Of a stretch of DNA of 64,000 nt, positions 9,501 to 18,249 are shown piece after piece. The position numbers and the translations under genes are program-made. Position 1 is the stretch's first letter, and every line of letters starts with the position of its first letter. The notes under the pieces were generated by a model, which had not been told where the DNA came from, did no database searches, and worked only from the letters and a program-made list of their open reading frames with translations. The stretch covers positions 36,390-100,389 of the forward strand of contig CAJIZY010000006.1 of NCBI GenBank assembly GCA_905181965.1, read 5' to 3'. Source of the stretch: Akkermansiaceae bacterium (GTDB lineage Bacteria > Verrucomicrobiota > Verrucomicrobiia > Verrucomicrobiales > Akkermansiaceae).

Positions 9501-10711
9501 AGATTTCCGATGAGAGTAATACGGGACCTAGGGGAGATTTTTAGAGGAAGCTCAGTTTTGGTGGGTTGGATTTTTTCCGGGCGGGGCGAGGTTTTACGAT
9601 TGATATAGTATTTGGCGAGCTCTGGATCTTTGGCAGGCGCTTTACGGTCAGTCTTTGAATTTTTAGCGTCCTTTGCCTTTGCTGCATTTTTCTTACGGCG
9701 AGCATCGGTGGACGCTGGAGTGCTTTTACCAGGAATTGGGGAATCGAGGTCCTGGTAAACTTCTGGTTTGAGGCCGCGGACGTGGCCGCCGTTCCGGAAG
9801 GTGGTGGGCTTGTATGAGCCCACAAGATCGACGCTCGAGTCGGCTTTGATTTTCTTTTCAAGACCCATGGCCCAGTAGGTTCCATTGATGACAAGTCGGC
9901 GGTAATCGGAGTCTAGGAAATCTTGGGAAGCTCCTTGGGTTGAGTGGAAAACGCGTGCTCTCTTTCCACTCTTGCTAGTGTAGTGGCGGGTCCAGGTTGA
10001 GGGCGAAGGTTTTTTAGTCTCATCGACAGGAGAATCTTTGTTCATGCCGTTGAGGGGCTGGGACTCGGTGAGAACGGTGAAGGTTTGATTAGGTATGCCG
10101 GTGTAGGCTCCAGCAATCGTATGAGCATTGTTACCGACTCCGGTGAGGATCAGATGGTCCTTATTTTTTGAGGTGATTTGAAGGCGGGTAGATTGTTTAT
10201 GATTGCGTCCGTAATGGCCAACCCAAGTGTTGCCGAGAATTTGGTGGCCGAAGCCGCGATCGAAGTCTTTGCCTTTGTATTGAAAATCGTAATGGGAATA
10301 TTTTTGGCCTTTGGGAATCTTGAAGGCATGAGACGAGGTGCGGAGTCCAACGACAGGGCCACCGCGCTGGAGGTATTCGTCAATGTGAATCATTTGCTCG
10401 TCAGGAAGATCGAGGAAGCGTGTGAAGATGAACATGAGGTCGGCCTCTTTAAGAACTTCGAGACCTTTGATATTGGAAGCTCCGGCGGTAATTTCCCCCT
10501 TGTCGTTGACTCCGAAAAGAACAGTGGTTTTAAAGCCGTGATATTTAGTGAGGATGCGAGCAAGGGCGGGGCAGGTTTCCTCGGTGCGATACTCGTGGTC
10601 AGAGGCGACGAAGACGATGTGCTTTCCTTTGCCGGGGCCGGAAGATCCTTCGTAAACGACTGGATTTGCCAGCGCGATTGAAAATGAGAGGAGAGAGGAG
10701 AGAGCGATCAG
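6542..10711 (-). CDS. Giant secreted protein: ThuA-like, SGNH, PVC-type dehydrogenase and plastocyanin-like domains
   Basis: About 1,390 residues. In order: a hydrophobic signal (LLIALSSLLSFSIALA); a ThuA-like domain (about 30-300; GKHIVFVASDHEYRTEE, then a GNTWVGHYG region); a Lys/Ala/Pro-rich linker; an SGNH-hydrolase-like domain (about 390-640; GNLLLD, GYNESF, NNIHGHH, so the usual GDS Ser is replaced); a PVC-type dehydrogenase six-bladed domain (about 700-1100; MRWDERGRLWVS, DTDQDGKAD, GTRP-like loops); HEAT-like helices; and a C-terminal plastocyanin/azurin fold with copper ligands EHN...CSYPGHWTIM. Such Planctomycete/Verrucomicrobial proteins usually end in a CxxCH haem; here a copper domain takes that place. 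The start is unresolved: the frame is open past the first ATG (10435) into a signal peptide, and only non-ATG starts such as CTG at 10711 are in frame. A small indel near 10715 could hide an ATG. Confidence 0.75.
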   Translation of the reverse strand: MIALSSLLSFSIALANPVVYEGSSGPGKGKHIVFVASDHEYRTEETCPALARILTKYHGFKTTVLFGVNDKGEITAGASNIKGLEVLKEADLMFIFTRFLDLPDEQMIHIDEYLQRGGPVVGLRTSSHAFKIPKGQKYSHYDFQYKGKDFDRGFGHQILGNTWVGHYGRNHKQSTRLQITSKNKDHLILTGVGNNAHTIAGAYTGIPNQTFTVLTESQPLNGMNKDSPVDETKKPSPSTWTRHYTSKSGKRARVFHSTQGASQDFLDSDYRRLVINGTYWAMGLEKKIKADSSVDLVGSYKPTTFRNGGHVRGLKPEVYQDLDSPIPGKSTPASTDARRKKNAAKAKDAKNSKTDRKAPAKDPELAKYYINRKTSPRPEKIQPTKTELPLKISPRSRITLIGNLLLDAERRFGHLETLLHQHHPKHKLTIRNLAWPADEVDLMPRPDNFGDLDQHLHYFKSDLIIAAYGYNESFGGKEGLPAFKERLNKFLTHLKSQAYNGKTAPKIILLSPIASENIAALNAGDRNNENLALYTQALAEGAKKHSIGFCNVFDGTKASSIAGKLNQRTIDGHQNNIHGHHQFANIAFKALFEKDPTALNEGLRQLVVDKATQFHYRYRPLNTFYYTGGRNKSYGYLDFLPAMRNFDFMVASRDTAIHKTVATGKLVKPDDSNLPKLDDVLLSRGANKFLSPADELKAFKIDPRFEVNCFASEEDFPEMACPIQMRWDERGRLWVSTSVTYPHIYPGQKPCDKIIILEDTDQDGKADKCTTWADDLHIPLSFVLDGNGGVFCSEEPHLTHLTDTDGDGKMDHREVVFTGFGCEDSHHALHDFTWTPGGDLLFRESIFHNSQTETAYGPIRAKNSSWFLYHPSTKRLTAFGAYPNTNPWGVTFDPYGNHVASHPVFASTFHATNPDYPSQHPGARGMQAYSGVCGQDFVSHDFWPKEMQGGFIKVRYKPTNRVEFHHWNEEPAHFSEKYQFDLIFSTNLSFIPVDFRFGPRGAAYICDWYNPVKGHAQYSLRDPRRDRKAGRIWRIIPKKAKLDSAPKIAKASITELLDHLKSPHYRTRYWAKRELRSKSSKEVLSPLLAWTKKQKTPLHLLESLWLHQAFDQPNVELLEKLIRSDNHLVAATAFGPLRFWAPELPPSKSLGLLHYGISHPSQHVRREAVLCASYLVPSHSNRADSSITPSSIINTLAPIFEQEADTHLAYAISTALNSSALKPHWQDSQHAPTITKALADFKKLNRLEPKTKNANEASFDAQKSLQTIDISCIPERLLFTKDKFNVEAGKPVRLHFSNPDVTEHNLLILDQGTSIQEIGEAANRMAADPEAAKKGFIPNDKRILHATKLLKKDTVQTLRFMAPKKPGEYPFLCSYPGHWTIMKGVMIVK

Positions 10712-10782
10712 GAGAGAGACGTTAGAGATTGGAGGAAAAATGACAAGTTGAGGTTGTCGGATTGACGTGGGGTAGGCGGAGA

Positions 10783-12033
10783 ATGCATATTGGGATAATG
10801 AAATTTCAGGTGATTCTCATGATGGTGATGATGGTGATGAGTTTCGGACGCGAGGGGAAGGAAGGAGACAAGGATGTCAATTATGACGAGGCTAAGGTTC
10901 CGGCTTATGATTTACCCGAGCTTTTGGTGACTGCAGAGGGGAGGCGAATCACGACAGCGGAAGAGTGGTATTCCTTGAGAAGACCTCAGATCATGTCGCT
11001 CTTCAGTAATCTGGTTTATGGGCGGGTCCCAGAGCCGTCCACACCGATAAAGCTGACCTTCCGGGAGGTAAAGAAGGACGAGGCTTTTATGAGGGGGAAG
11101 GCAACGCGGAAGGATGTCGAAATCCAAATCAAAACGGAGAAGGGAGCGAAAACGATGAGGATTTTACTTTTTGTCCCGAATGGGGTGACGAAACCGGTGC
11201 CGGCAATTATGAAGCACAGCTTCAACAATACCCGGTCGGGGGATTTTGACGTGGGATTCCTGAGGAGCGATCGGTTGAAAAATGGTTGGCCGCTGGGGAA
11301 GATTTTGGATGCGGGTTTTGCCTTTTGTGCGGTTTATCACGAAGATTTAGTGAGGCACAACGAGGTGGAATTCAGGGATAGTATCCATCGGCTATTTTAT
11401 CCTGAAGGCCAGAGTTTTCCAAAAGCTCATGAGTGGGGTGTACTTTCGGCCTGTGCTTGGGGAGGGATGCGTGCCTTAGATTATTTGGAAGCTGATACTG
11501 AGATTGATGCAGAACGGGTGGCAATCATGGGGCACTCCAAGATGGGCAAAACGGCCTTGTGGACGGCGGCGCAGGATCAACGATTTGCGATGGCGATCTC
11601 GGCTCAGTCGGGATGCGCTGGGGCTGCTTTATGGAGAAGGAAATCAGGCGAGACCTTGAAGAAAATGGTGACTCGTTTTCCTTATTGGTTGTGTCGTAAT
11701 GCTCAAAAGTTCGTCGAGCAGGAAGATGATCTCCCGGTGGATCAGCATATGTTGTTGGCATGTATCGCACCGCGCCCGGTTTATGTGCACAGTGGGGTGA
11801 AGGACACGTGGGCTGATGGACGGGGAGAATATTTATCTGCCTATCATGCGAGTGAGGTCTATCGCTTACTTGGAAAAAAAGGTCTGGAGAGTGAGAAATC
11901 GCCAGAGGTTGGGAAAGCGGTGATGGATGGTGAGGTAGGGTATCACATTCGGAACGGCGGGCATTCGATTGAAGGGGGCGACTGGGAAAAGTTTATCCAG
12001 TTTGCTTCCAAACATTTGAAGAAGGAGAATTGA
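10783..12033 (+). CDS. CE15-like glucuronoyl esterase / alpha-beta hydrolase
   Basis: This is an about 416-residue secreted hydrolase with an N-terminal hydrophobic segment (QVILMMVMMVMS). The nucleophile motif is GHSKMGK with Ser at residue 252, close to the GCSRxGK motif of CE15 glucuronoyl esterases. AMAISAQSGCAGAAL follows and a C-terminal NGGHS supplies the likely catalytic His. CE15 enzymes cleave esters between 4-O-methyl-glucuronic acid and lignin or other alcohols. Here the role would be trimming plant- or algal-type polysaccharide. The gene is divergent from the large multidomain gene. The start may be ATG 10783 or 10798; neither has a well-placed Shine-Dalgarno. Confidence 0.75.
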   Translation: MHIGIMKFQVILMMVMMVMSFGREGKEGDKDVNYDEAKVPAYDLPELLVTAEGRRITTAEEWYSLRRPQIMSLFSNLVYGRVPEPSTPIKLTFREVKKDEAFMRGKATRKDVEIQIKTEKGAKTMRILLFVPNGVTKPVPAIMKHSFNNTRSGDFDVGFLRSDRLKNGWPLGKILDAGFAFCAVYHEDLVRHNEVEFRDSIHRLFYPEGQSFPKAHEWGVLSACAWGGMRALDYLEADTEIDAERVAIMGHSKMGKTALWTAAQDQRFAMAISAQSGCAGAALWRRKSGETLKKMVTRFPYWLCRNAQKFVEQEDDLPVDQHMLLACIAPRPVYVHSGVKDTWADGRGEYLSAYHASEVYRLLGKKGLESEKSPEVGKAVMDGEVGYHIRNGGHSIEGGDWEKFIQFASKHLKKEN

Positions 12034-12094
12034 TTCGGTGGGCGATTACTTATTTCTGGGCAGGCAACCCAGAGCTATTTTTCTTCAAGAAAAC

Positions 12095-13348
12095 TTACTC
12101 TTTAATGGCTTGGTAGACGATGGGTTTTAGGAGGCGTTCGAGATTCCAGTTGTAGGGAAGGGTTTGCTCCATGGTGACGACCACGAGTTTGTCTTTAGGA
12201 GAAATCCAGTAGTGGGTAGATGCCATGCCACCCCACCCGTATTCGCCAATTGCTGCGTCTTTGGCCCAGCGTTTGTCAGGGGCGATACGAACGGAAAACC
12301 CGAGGCCGAATCCGGTGCCATAGCGTTGCTCCCCGAGGGAGATGGAAGCGATCTCGTCCGGGAGTTGGTTGGTGGTCATGAGCTTGACGGTGTCAGCCTT
12401 GAGGTATCGTTTGCCTTGGAAGTTACCGCCATTCGCAATCATCTGAAGAAAGCGTGCATAGTCGTTGATCGTAGAGACTAGACCCCCACCGCCAGAGAGG
12501 TTTGCGGGTTTTTTGAGGAAGGGAGAAGCCTTCCCGGGTTCGGAGTTTGTGAGGAAAAATCCTTTTGTCTGGTAGACATCAGCGAGACGGTTTGCTTTTT
12601 CCGCGGGAACGTAGAAGCCGGTATCCGACATGCCGAGAGGCGCGAAGAACCTTTGCTGAAGGAATGCGTCGAAGGTTTGACCAGAAGCAACTTCGATGAC
12701 GCGACCGAGGATATCGGTATTGATGCCGTAGTGCCACCTCGTTCCAGGTTGAAAGAGGAGGGGGGCGCCACAAATGGAACGAGACATTTCAGCGAGTGTT
12801 TTGTCACGGTCAAGCGGCTGGAAACGCCCGTAGTAGCGATCTACAGGGTGCCCGCCCCAGCCATAGGAGAAGCCGGCGGTGTGGCGAAGGAGGTCGCGAA
12901 TCGTGGGCATTGGTTTTGCAGGGGTAGGGTCGCCTCTTCTCTGCCAAACATTTAGAAGTGCAAATTCCGGAAGAAATCTCGTGATGGGGTCGTCAAGGTT
13001 GAGTTTTTTTTCTTCATAAAGCATGAGGGCAGCCGCTGACGTGATGGCTTTAGTCATCGAGTAGATACGGAAGATAGTATCTTTTTTCATCGGAACTTTG
13101 GCGGCCCGGTTGGCATGGCCGAATTGTTTTTGATAGACAATTTTCCCCTCGCGCAAAATCAAAACGGACCCACCGGCGAGCTTCTTTTTCTCGATGAGTT
13201 CTTCGAGCGCTGGATCGATTTTCGCGAGAACTTCTGGCGACATGCCAACTTCCTCTGGAGTGCTGACGGGAAGCGCCTTGATTTTTGTTTCCTTTGCAGC
13301 AACTGGGAGGCAGAGGAAAAAGAGGGGGAGGAGAATGATTTTGATCAT
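12095..13348 (-). CDS. Serine hydrolase, class C beta-lactamase/esterase family
   Basis: This is a 417-residue secreted protein; the ATG at 13348 is chosen because a clean signal peptide follows (IKIILLPLFFLCLPVAAK). The beta-lactamase-fold motifs are SMTK at residues 97-100 (SxxK nucleophile), HYGINTD with a Y-x-N triad, and GYGWGG near the C-terminus in the KTG position. Proteins of this type (EstB, DD-peptidase or 'serine hydrolase' annotations) hydrolyse esters or D-amino peptides. The substrate cannot be told from sequence. It is a single gene on the minus strand, convergent with the CE15-like gene. Confidence 0.85.
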   Translation of the reverse strand: MIKIILLPLFFLCLPVAAKETKIKALPVSTPEEVGMSPEVLAKIDPALEELIEKKKLAGGSVLILREGKIVYQKQFGHANRAAKVPMKKDTIFRIYSMTKAITSAAALMLYEEKKLNLDDPITRFLPEFALLNVWQRRGDPTPAKPMPTIRDLLRHTAGFSYGWGGHPVDRYYGRFQPLDRDKTLAEMSRSICGAPLLFQPGTRWHYGINTDILGRVIEVASGQTFDAFLQQRFFAPLGMSDTGFYVPAEKANRLADVYQTKGFFLTNSEPGKASPFLKKPANLSGGGGLVSTINDYARFLQMIANGGNFQGKRYLKADTVKLMTTNQLPDEIASISLGEQRYGTGFGLGFSVRIAPDKRWAKDAAIGEYGWGGMASTHYWISPKDKLVVVTMEQTLPYNWNLERLLKPIVYQAIKE

Positions 13349-13613
13349 TTTTTGGGGTTTTGGAACAAATTGGATGAGGTCTTTAGACCAGTTTTTCACG
13401 ATTCGGCAAGTCACGAATTGAGGAAGAATAAAGCAGTGAGGATTTTTGAACCAAAATCCCCAATACTATTGAGGAGATACTTTCCTTTGGGGTGGAGAAT
13501 CCCGTTTTGTGAATCCAAGGTAAGAGAGTTTAGTGGGTTGATTTTAAGAGGATCTTCGCAATTTTTTTCCTTTAAGCTTAATCTGGAGTTACTTTGCTGA
13601 GAGGGTACGCATT

Positions 13614-15620
13614 ATGAAATTTGGGGCTATTCTTTTAGGGGTTTTAAGCAGTGTCGCTTCTTTGTGTGCTGGAGCTGCTGGGTTTATTTTGAGTTCACCT
13701 TTAGATTATCAGGTCTTCCAGCGAAGTGATCAAAGCTCAGGTGTTTTAATTATTAGCGGGCAGCTTAGTGAACCTGCATCCAAGCCAACGAAAATTCAGG
13801 TTAAGTTTGGACCTCTTCAACGGGCCCAGAGTGATGGGGGCGTTTCTACCTTAGGGGTGGTCCAAAAGGGTGAATCTCAGTTTAGCTTTCCGTCACGGCA
13901 TTTGGCAGGCGGTTGGCATCGCTTGAATGTCCAAGCTGTGGTAGGTGCGACAATCGTGGGGCAAGTGGTTGTTGAACATGTTGGAATCGGTGAAATCTTC
14001 GTGATCGCCGGGCAATCAAACTCGGCGAATCACGGGGAGGAAAAACAAAAGGTAAACAGTCAAAAGGTCTCTACTTTTGATGGGAAATCTTGGCGGATTG
14101 CTGATGACCCGCAGCCGGGCGCTAGTGGTCGGGGAGGAAGTTTTATTCCACCATTTGCCAACGAGTTAGTGAGAAAATTCAAGGTTCCCGTGGGGATTGT
14201 TTCGACTGGGGTTGGGGCGACGAGTGTGCGCGAATGGTTGCCGGAAGGGGAGCGGTTCCCGAATCCTCCCACCATTATGAATAAGGTTGTCTCTCATCCT
14301 CGGGGTGGTTGGATGAGCAAAGGTGAAGTCTACCGTAAATTGATCTCAAGAGGACAGTCTTTGGGACGAAACGGTTTTCGAGCAGTGCTGTGGCATCAGG
14401 GTGAATCCGATGCCAATCAAAAGGACGGAAGCCGGACCTTGTCAGGTCAATTGTATCAGGAGTATCTTGGTAAACTGATCAAAGCGACCCGGAAGGATCT
14501 CAGCTGGGAGTGTCCTTGGTTTGTGGCTCAGGCAAGTTATCATACACCCGAAGACCCCGGGTCAGAAGATATTCGTGCGGCGCAAAGGGCTCTTTGGAAA
14601 TCAGGACTCGCCTTGGAGGGTCCAGATACTGATGAGTTGACGGGAGAGAATCGCGATCACGATGGGAACGGAGTGCATTTCAGTGGCAAGGGTTTACGAG
14701 CTCACGGTAGGGCTTGGGCTAATAAAGTGGGGCCTTGGTTGTCACAAGAGCTTCAGAAAAAAAAGGCCGTGGTCTTTGTTCTTGCAGGTCAATCAAACAT
14801 GCAGGGCCAGGGGGTAGTTTCAATGGACCATGAGAAGCATTACAATGCCGGAAAGGGTAACTTGGTGTGGTCGATGGAACATTCGCAGAGTAAGAACAAG
14901 ATGAAGCACCTTCGCGATGATCAAGGTAATTGGATTGGCCCCCGGAACGTAAGAATCAGATATAAGCAGAAAGACCAGATCCGGAGTGGCCCGTTAACAG
15001 TCGGATACACAGGTTACGGTGGCTCTAGTCATATAGGGCCCGAGTTACAATTTGGCCATGTGGTTGGGGAATATTTTAAAGATCGTGAAGTTCATCTCAT
15101 CAAAACCGCGTGGGGAGGTAAGAGTCTGTTCAAGGATTTTAGGCCACCAAGTTCGAAGGGTGAGACCGGTAAGTATTACACCAAGATGGTTGATGAGATT
15201 CGAGCTGGTCTTGCTGATTTTGGGCCCGGTGCCTATGAGCTTGGAGGATTTGTCTGGATGCAGGGTTGGAACGATATGGTCTCACAAGAGGCAACAGCAG
15301 AGTATTCCAAAAATCTCGTTAACTTTGTCGCAGATCTAAGGAAGGAATTTTCACTCAGAAATTTACCTTTCGTTGTCGGTGAACTTGGAAATGGAGGAGA
15401 AGCTAAACCTAATTCTGGTATGGCAAAATTTCGCGAGGCGCAAAATGAAGGGGTAAAAAAAATTGAGAAGACGTGGTTTGTAAGCACGAAGGAGTTTGCG
15501 CGTCCACCGGAGCTTTCGCCGAATATTGGCCATGGCCACCATTGGTATGGGAATGCTGAGAGTTATTTTTTGATTGGTGATGCCTTAGGGCGCGAGATGA
15601 TCAGAGCGCTGAATCGCTAG
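13614..15620 (+). CDS. Tandem SASA-domain carbohydrate acetylesterase
   Basis: This is a 668-residue secreted protein with signal LLGVLSSVASLCAGAAG. After a short beta-rich domain come two complete SGNH/SASA (sialate O-acetylesterase-like, CE6-type) modules. The first begins at FVIAGQSNSANHG (about residue 127) with WHQGESDA and ends in DHDGNGVHF. The second begins at FVLAGQSNMQGQG (about 390) with VWMQGWNDM and ends in GHGHHWYGNAES. Each has the block-I Ser in GQSN and a C-terminal His. Such enzymes remove O-acetyl groups from polysaccharides. The duplication may cover two acetyl positions. The gene stands alone. Confidence 0.85.
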   Translation: MKFGAILLGVLSSVASLCAGAAGFILSSPLDYQVFQRSDQSSGVLIISGQLSEPASKPTKIQVKFGPLQRAQSDGGVSTLGVVQKGESQFSFPSRHLAGGWHRLNVQAVVGATIVGQVVVEHVGIGEIFVIAGQSNSANHGEEKQKVNSQKVSTFDGKSWRIADDPQPGASGRGGSFIPPFANELVRKFKVPVGIVSTGVGATSVREWLPEGERFPNPPTIMNKVVSHPRGGWMSKGEVYRKLISRGQSLGRNGFRAVLWHQGESDANQKDGSRTLSGQLYQEYLGKLIKATRKDLSWECPWFVAQASYHTPEDPGSEDIRAAQRALWKSGLALEGPDTDELTGENRDHDGNGVHFSGKGLRAHGRAWANKVGPWLSQELQKKKAVVFVLAGQSNMQGQGVVSMDHEKHYNAGKGNLVWSMEHSQSKNKMKHLRDDQGNWIGPRNVRIRYKQKDQIRSGPLTVGYTGYGGSSHIGPELQFGHVVGEYFKDREVHLIKTAWGGKSLFKDFRPPSSKGETGKYYTKMVDEIRAGLADFGPGAYELGGFVWMQGWNDMVSQEATAEYSKNLVNFVADLRKEFSLRNLPFVVGELGNGGEAKPNSGMAKFREAQNEGVKKIEKTWFVSTKEFARPPELSPNIGHGHHWYGNAESYFLIGDALGREMIRALNR

Positions 15621-15663
15621 GGTTTGCCTTGCTCATCTGGCGTCAGTGGACAAGGTCTTTGTA

Positions 15664-16356
15664 ATGAAACCCTACGTGAAGCTTGCCGAGTCCACCATGC
15701 CGGACGGCACGATCTATTCGCTCCACAAGCACGACGGGAAAATTTATCTTAAGTATAACGGGTTTGAGTTGATGAGTACTGCACTCACTTACTCTGAACA
15801 AATGCTGGCTGATTACGGATGCCAGGCTTTGAAAGAAGGGAAGGGATCGAGGCCCTCTCATCCTAAAATTTTGATTGGTGGGCTTGGCTTGGGCTTCACC
15901 TTGAAGCGAACTTTGGAGCTGATAGGGAGCCCTGCGACAGTTGATGTTGCAGAGCTGATGCCTCCGCTTATCGAGTGGAACCGGACTCACCTTGTGGAGC
16001 ACAATGGACCACTCTTGGAAGATCCTCGGACCCACATTATTCAGGGTGATCTTTACAATATCATTTCCGACACAAATCCGGGTTTTTACGACTCACTTCT
16101 CCTTGATATCGATAACACACCGGATGATCTCATCACATCTGGTAACTCACGCCTCTACTCGCCGGGGTTCCTTGATCAGTTGCGTAACGTTCTCACCGCG
16201 AAAGGATGTCTCTCTTATTGGCTGTCCGAGCCCGCTCCTCGATTTAAGAAGCTATTAATCAAGGCCGGTTTTCAGGTCGAGGAGTTTGCCTCTAAGCCTC
16301 ATGAAAAGTCAAAGCGATCCCGCCATTGTATCTTGCTGGCCCGGAAGCGCCGCTAA
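15664..16356 (+). CDS. Spermidine-synthase-like methyltransferase-fold protein
   Basis: This is a 230-residue cytoplasmic protein. The Rossmann motif ILIGGLGLGFTLK matches the cofactor-binding glycine loop of spermidine synthase-like enzymes, followed by VDVAELMP (acidic residue ending strand 2) and DSLLLDIDN. The N-terminal beta-strand region (DGTIYSLHKHDGKIYLKYNGFELMS) corresponds to the small oligomerisation domain. Whether it makes a polyamine or acts as another transferase is open. It sits 43 bp after the SASA esterase and 54 bp before msrBA. Confidence 0.7.
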   Translation: MKPYVKLAESTMPDGTIYSLHKHDGKIYLKYNGFELMSTALTYSEQMLADYGCQALKEGKGSRPSHPKILIGGLGLGFTLKRTLELIGSPATVDVAELMPPLIEWNRTHLVEHNGPLLEDPRTHIIQGDLYNIISDTNPGFYDSLLLDIDNTPDDLITSGNSRLYSPGFLDQLRNVLTAKGCLSYWLSEPAPRFKKLLIKAGFQVEEFASKPHEKSKRSRHCILLARKRR

Positions 16357-16410
16357 TCTTGCATTTTCCCGGGAATAGGATTTCTTCCCAAGAATCTAAT
16401 CAGAACAAAC

Positions 16411-17388
16411 ATGTTAACTTGGAACGATATCGTTAAATTTGCGACGGATGGAAATGCTGATCCCGACTGTGAGGTTCGGAATTCGGAAGACGAATGGCGT
16501 AAGCAACTTACGCCGGAGCAATTTCACGTCACCCGGCAACACGGAACCGAACGCCCTTTCAGCTCCGGGATGTGTGAGTTATTTGAGCCGGGTAAGTATG
16601 CCTGTGTTTGCTGCGATGCCTTATTATTTGATGCTGGTAAGAAATTTGACAGCGGGACTGGTTGGCCTTCTTTTACGCAACCTGCGACGGAAAATGCGAT
16701 CTCCTATCATGGAGATAATACGATGGGAATGGCGCGCATCGAAACTTTGTGTAATAGCTGTGAGGCACATCTCGGACATGTTTTCCCAGATGGCCCGGCG
16801 CCAGGTGGTCTTCGTTACTGCATGAATGCGGTCGCTCTCAAGAAGGTCGAAGAGATCGATGCCGTCGCGACTTTTGGTGGTGGGTGCTATTGGTGTACTG
16901 AAGCCGTTTTTCGGAGTGTGAAAGGCGTGAGTGCGGTTAGAAGTGGTTTTAGTGACGGTGAAGCAGCTGACCCGACTTACAAAGAGGTTTGCACAGGAGA
17001 GACAGGTTACGCCGAAGTCATTCAAATTAATTATGATCCCAAGGTAGTGAGCTACGGGGAACTCTTGCGTATTCATATGGGAACCCACGACCCGACTACG
17101 CTAAACGCACAGGGTGCTGATATGGGAACCCAATACCGCAGTATTATTCTTTACCGGAGCAATCAGGAACGGCAGATCGCTGAGGATCTTTTGGAGGAAA
17201 TTTCTGACACCTTTGATTCTGACATTGTGACAGTAGTGAAGGATTTTGATAGGTTCTACCCTGCTCCTGAAGAGCATGATGACTATTACAATCGTAATCC
17301 CAATCAGGGTTATTGTCAGGCGGTGATCTCTCCTAAAATCGCCAAATTTCGAAGGACTTTCCAATACCTTCTCTCACCTGAAAAATGA
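16411..17388 (+). CDS. msrBA: Bifunctional methionine sulfoxide reductase MsrB-MsrA fusion
   Basis: This is a 325-residue fusion. Residues about 20-145 are MsrB: zinc ligands CVCC and CNSC, SGTGWPSF, HLGHVFPDGP and catalytic RYCMN with Cys137. Residues about 155-315 are MsrA: FGGGCYWCTEAVF with catalytic Cys159 and GETGYAEVIQ, HDPTTLNAQGADMGTQYR. Together they reduce both R- and S-methionine sulfoxide, free or in proteins. No signal peptide is visible, so the enzyme is cytoplasmic. The order B-then-A is one of the known natural fusions. Both catalytic residues are Cys codons (TGC), so this is not a selenoprotein. Confidence 0.95.
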   Translation: MLTWNDIVKFATDGNADPDCEVRNSEDEWRKQLTPEQFHVTRQHGTERPFSSGMCELFEPGKYACVCCDALLFDAGKKFDSGTGWPSFTQPATENAISYHGDNTMGMARIETLCNSCEAHLGHVFPDGPAPGGLRYCMNAVALKKVEEIDAVATFGGGCYWCTEAVFRSVKGVSAVRSGFSDGEAADPTYKEVCTGETGYAEVIQINYDPKVVSYGELLRIHMGTHDPTTLNAQGADMGTQYRSIILYRSNQERQIAEDLLEEISDTFDSDIVTVVKDFDRFYPAPEEHDDYYNRNPNQGYCQAVISPKIAKFRRTFQYLLSPEK

Positions 17389-17526
17389 ATCATTCGCTCT
17401 GATCTATTTTCGCTGACGTTACATTTTCAGTTTTTTGTTATTGGAGCTAGCAAAGCAGCGCAGGATACACGGGCTTACTGAGATTAATTTACTTAATCGA
17501 CAGATCAGGAGGTCCAGTGTTTTCTG

Positions 17527-18249
17527 CTAAGCTCCGTCGATGATATTCAGGGCGATCAATTGCTGGGTAGCGGTGCCGGAAAAATCTCGGTTTGCAGCTG
17601 GAGAAGCTGGGGATGGGTGCAGGATCTTTCCGAGTTGCTGATGGTCCTCTTTGACAGAGGCAAGTTGTTTCTCAGCGAAAGCTCCAACGCCAATAAGTTT
17701 TTCCGGCTGTAGGATTTCAATGATTCGGGCGAGCGATTCACGGCAGGATTTTTCAACCGGCTCCATACAATTGTTTGGAAGTTTGTCCGGTGTGAGATTA
17801 GCTCCGGTTTCCTTCATCCAAACAAGGGGGCAAAAGTTTGCGACGAAGTGGTTTTCAAAAAAGGCATCGGCTGAATCAAAGAGTTCGGAGAAGAGTCCCC
17901 ATAGACGACGGCCGGAAACTTCGGAGCGTTCACAGTTGAAGCCGGTGATCGGGCGCTTTGGATGTTCGAGGTCGGGTTTTTCAACCGATCCGGAGATACC
18001 CATCCAATCTCTGACGTGGGAGATCTCGCCAAAGGGGACGCCGGTCTGAGCCATTCCATAAGGTCCCGGATTCATGCCTAGGAAAAGAACCTTCTTGGTT
18101 CCGCTTCCGAAGTTTTTCAAGTAGTCGCAATGACGATCCCAAGCATATTCGAGTGGGTTATAAGTGTAAGCGACGGGATCTGGAAATTTCAGGCCACGCA
18201 GGTCGTTGCGGAGATCATCAGCAGCGGTAATAAGGGGATGTTTGCTCAT
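17527..18249 (-). CDS. SMUG1-type uracil-DNA glycosylase
   Basis: This is a 240-residue DNA-repair enzyme. The motif FLGMNPGPYGMAQTGVPFGE is the hallmark of SMUG1 (the Asn of MNPGP is catalytic). Further motifs are GRRLWGLFSELF, NFCPLVWM and GVGAFAEKQ. SMUG1 removes uracil and 5-hydroxymethyluracil from DNA. The start at 18249 overlaps the stop of the DUF3293 gene by 4 bp (ATGA); an alternative start nine codons upstream lies inside that gene. It is the last gene of a three-gene minus-strand operon. Confidence 0.88.
   Translation of the reverse strand: MSKHPLITAADDLRNDLRGLKFPDPVAYTYNPLEYAWDRHCDYLKNFGSGTKKVLFLGMNPGPYGMAQTGVPFGEISHVRDWMGISGSVEKPDLEHPKRPITGFNCERSEVSGRRLWGLFSELFDSADAFFENHFVANFCPLVWMKETGANLTPDKLPNNCMEPVEKSCRESLARIIEILQPEKLIGVGAFAEKQLASVKEDHQQLGKILHPSPASPAANRDFSGTATQQLIALNIIDGA

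Noticed and set aside
8738..9544. Long plus-strand open frame (268 codons) opposite the giant multidomain gene
   Set aside because: It is antisense to sequence with clear domain motifs and has no recognisable protein features. The same holds for 7520-8179.
10435..10711. ATG at 10433-10435 as the start of the large multidomain protein
   Set aside because: The frame remains open upstream and encodes the first ThuA strand (GKHIVFVASDHEYRTEE) and a signal peptide, so this start would delete conserved sequence.
16411..17388. Selenocysteine in MsrA or MsrB
   Set aside because: Both catalytic residues are encoded by TGC and no in-frame TGA exists.
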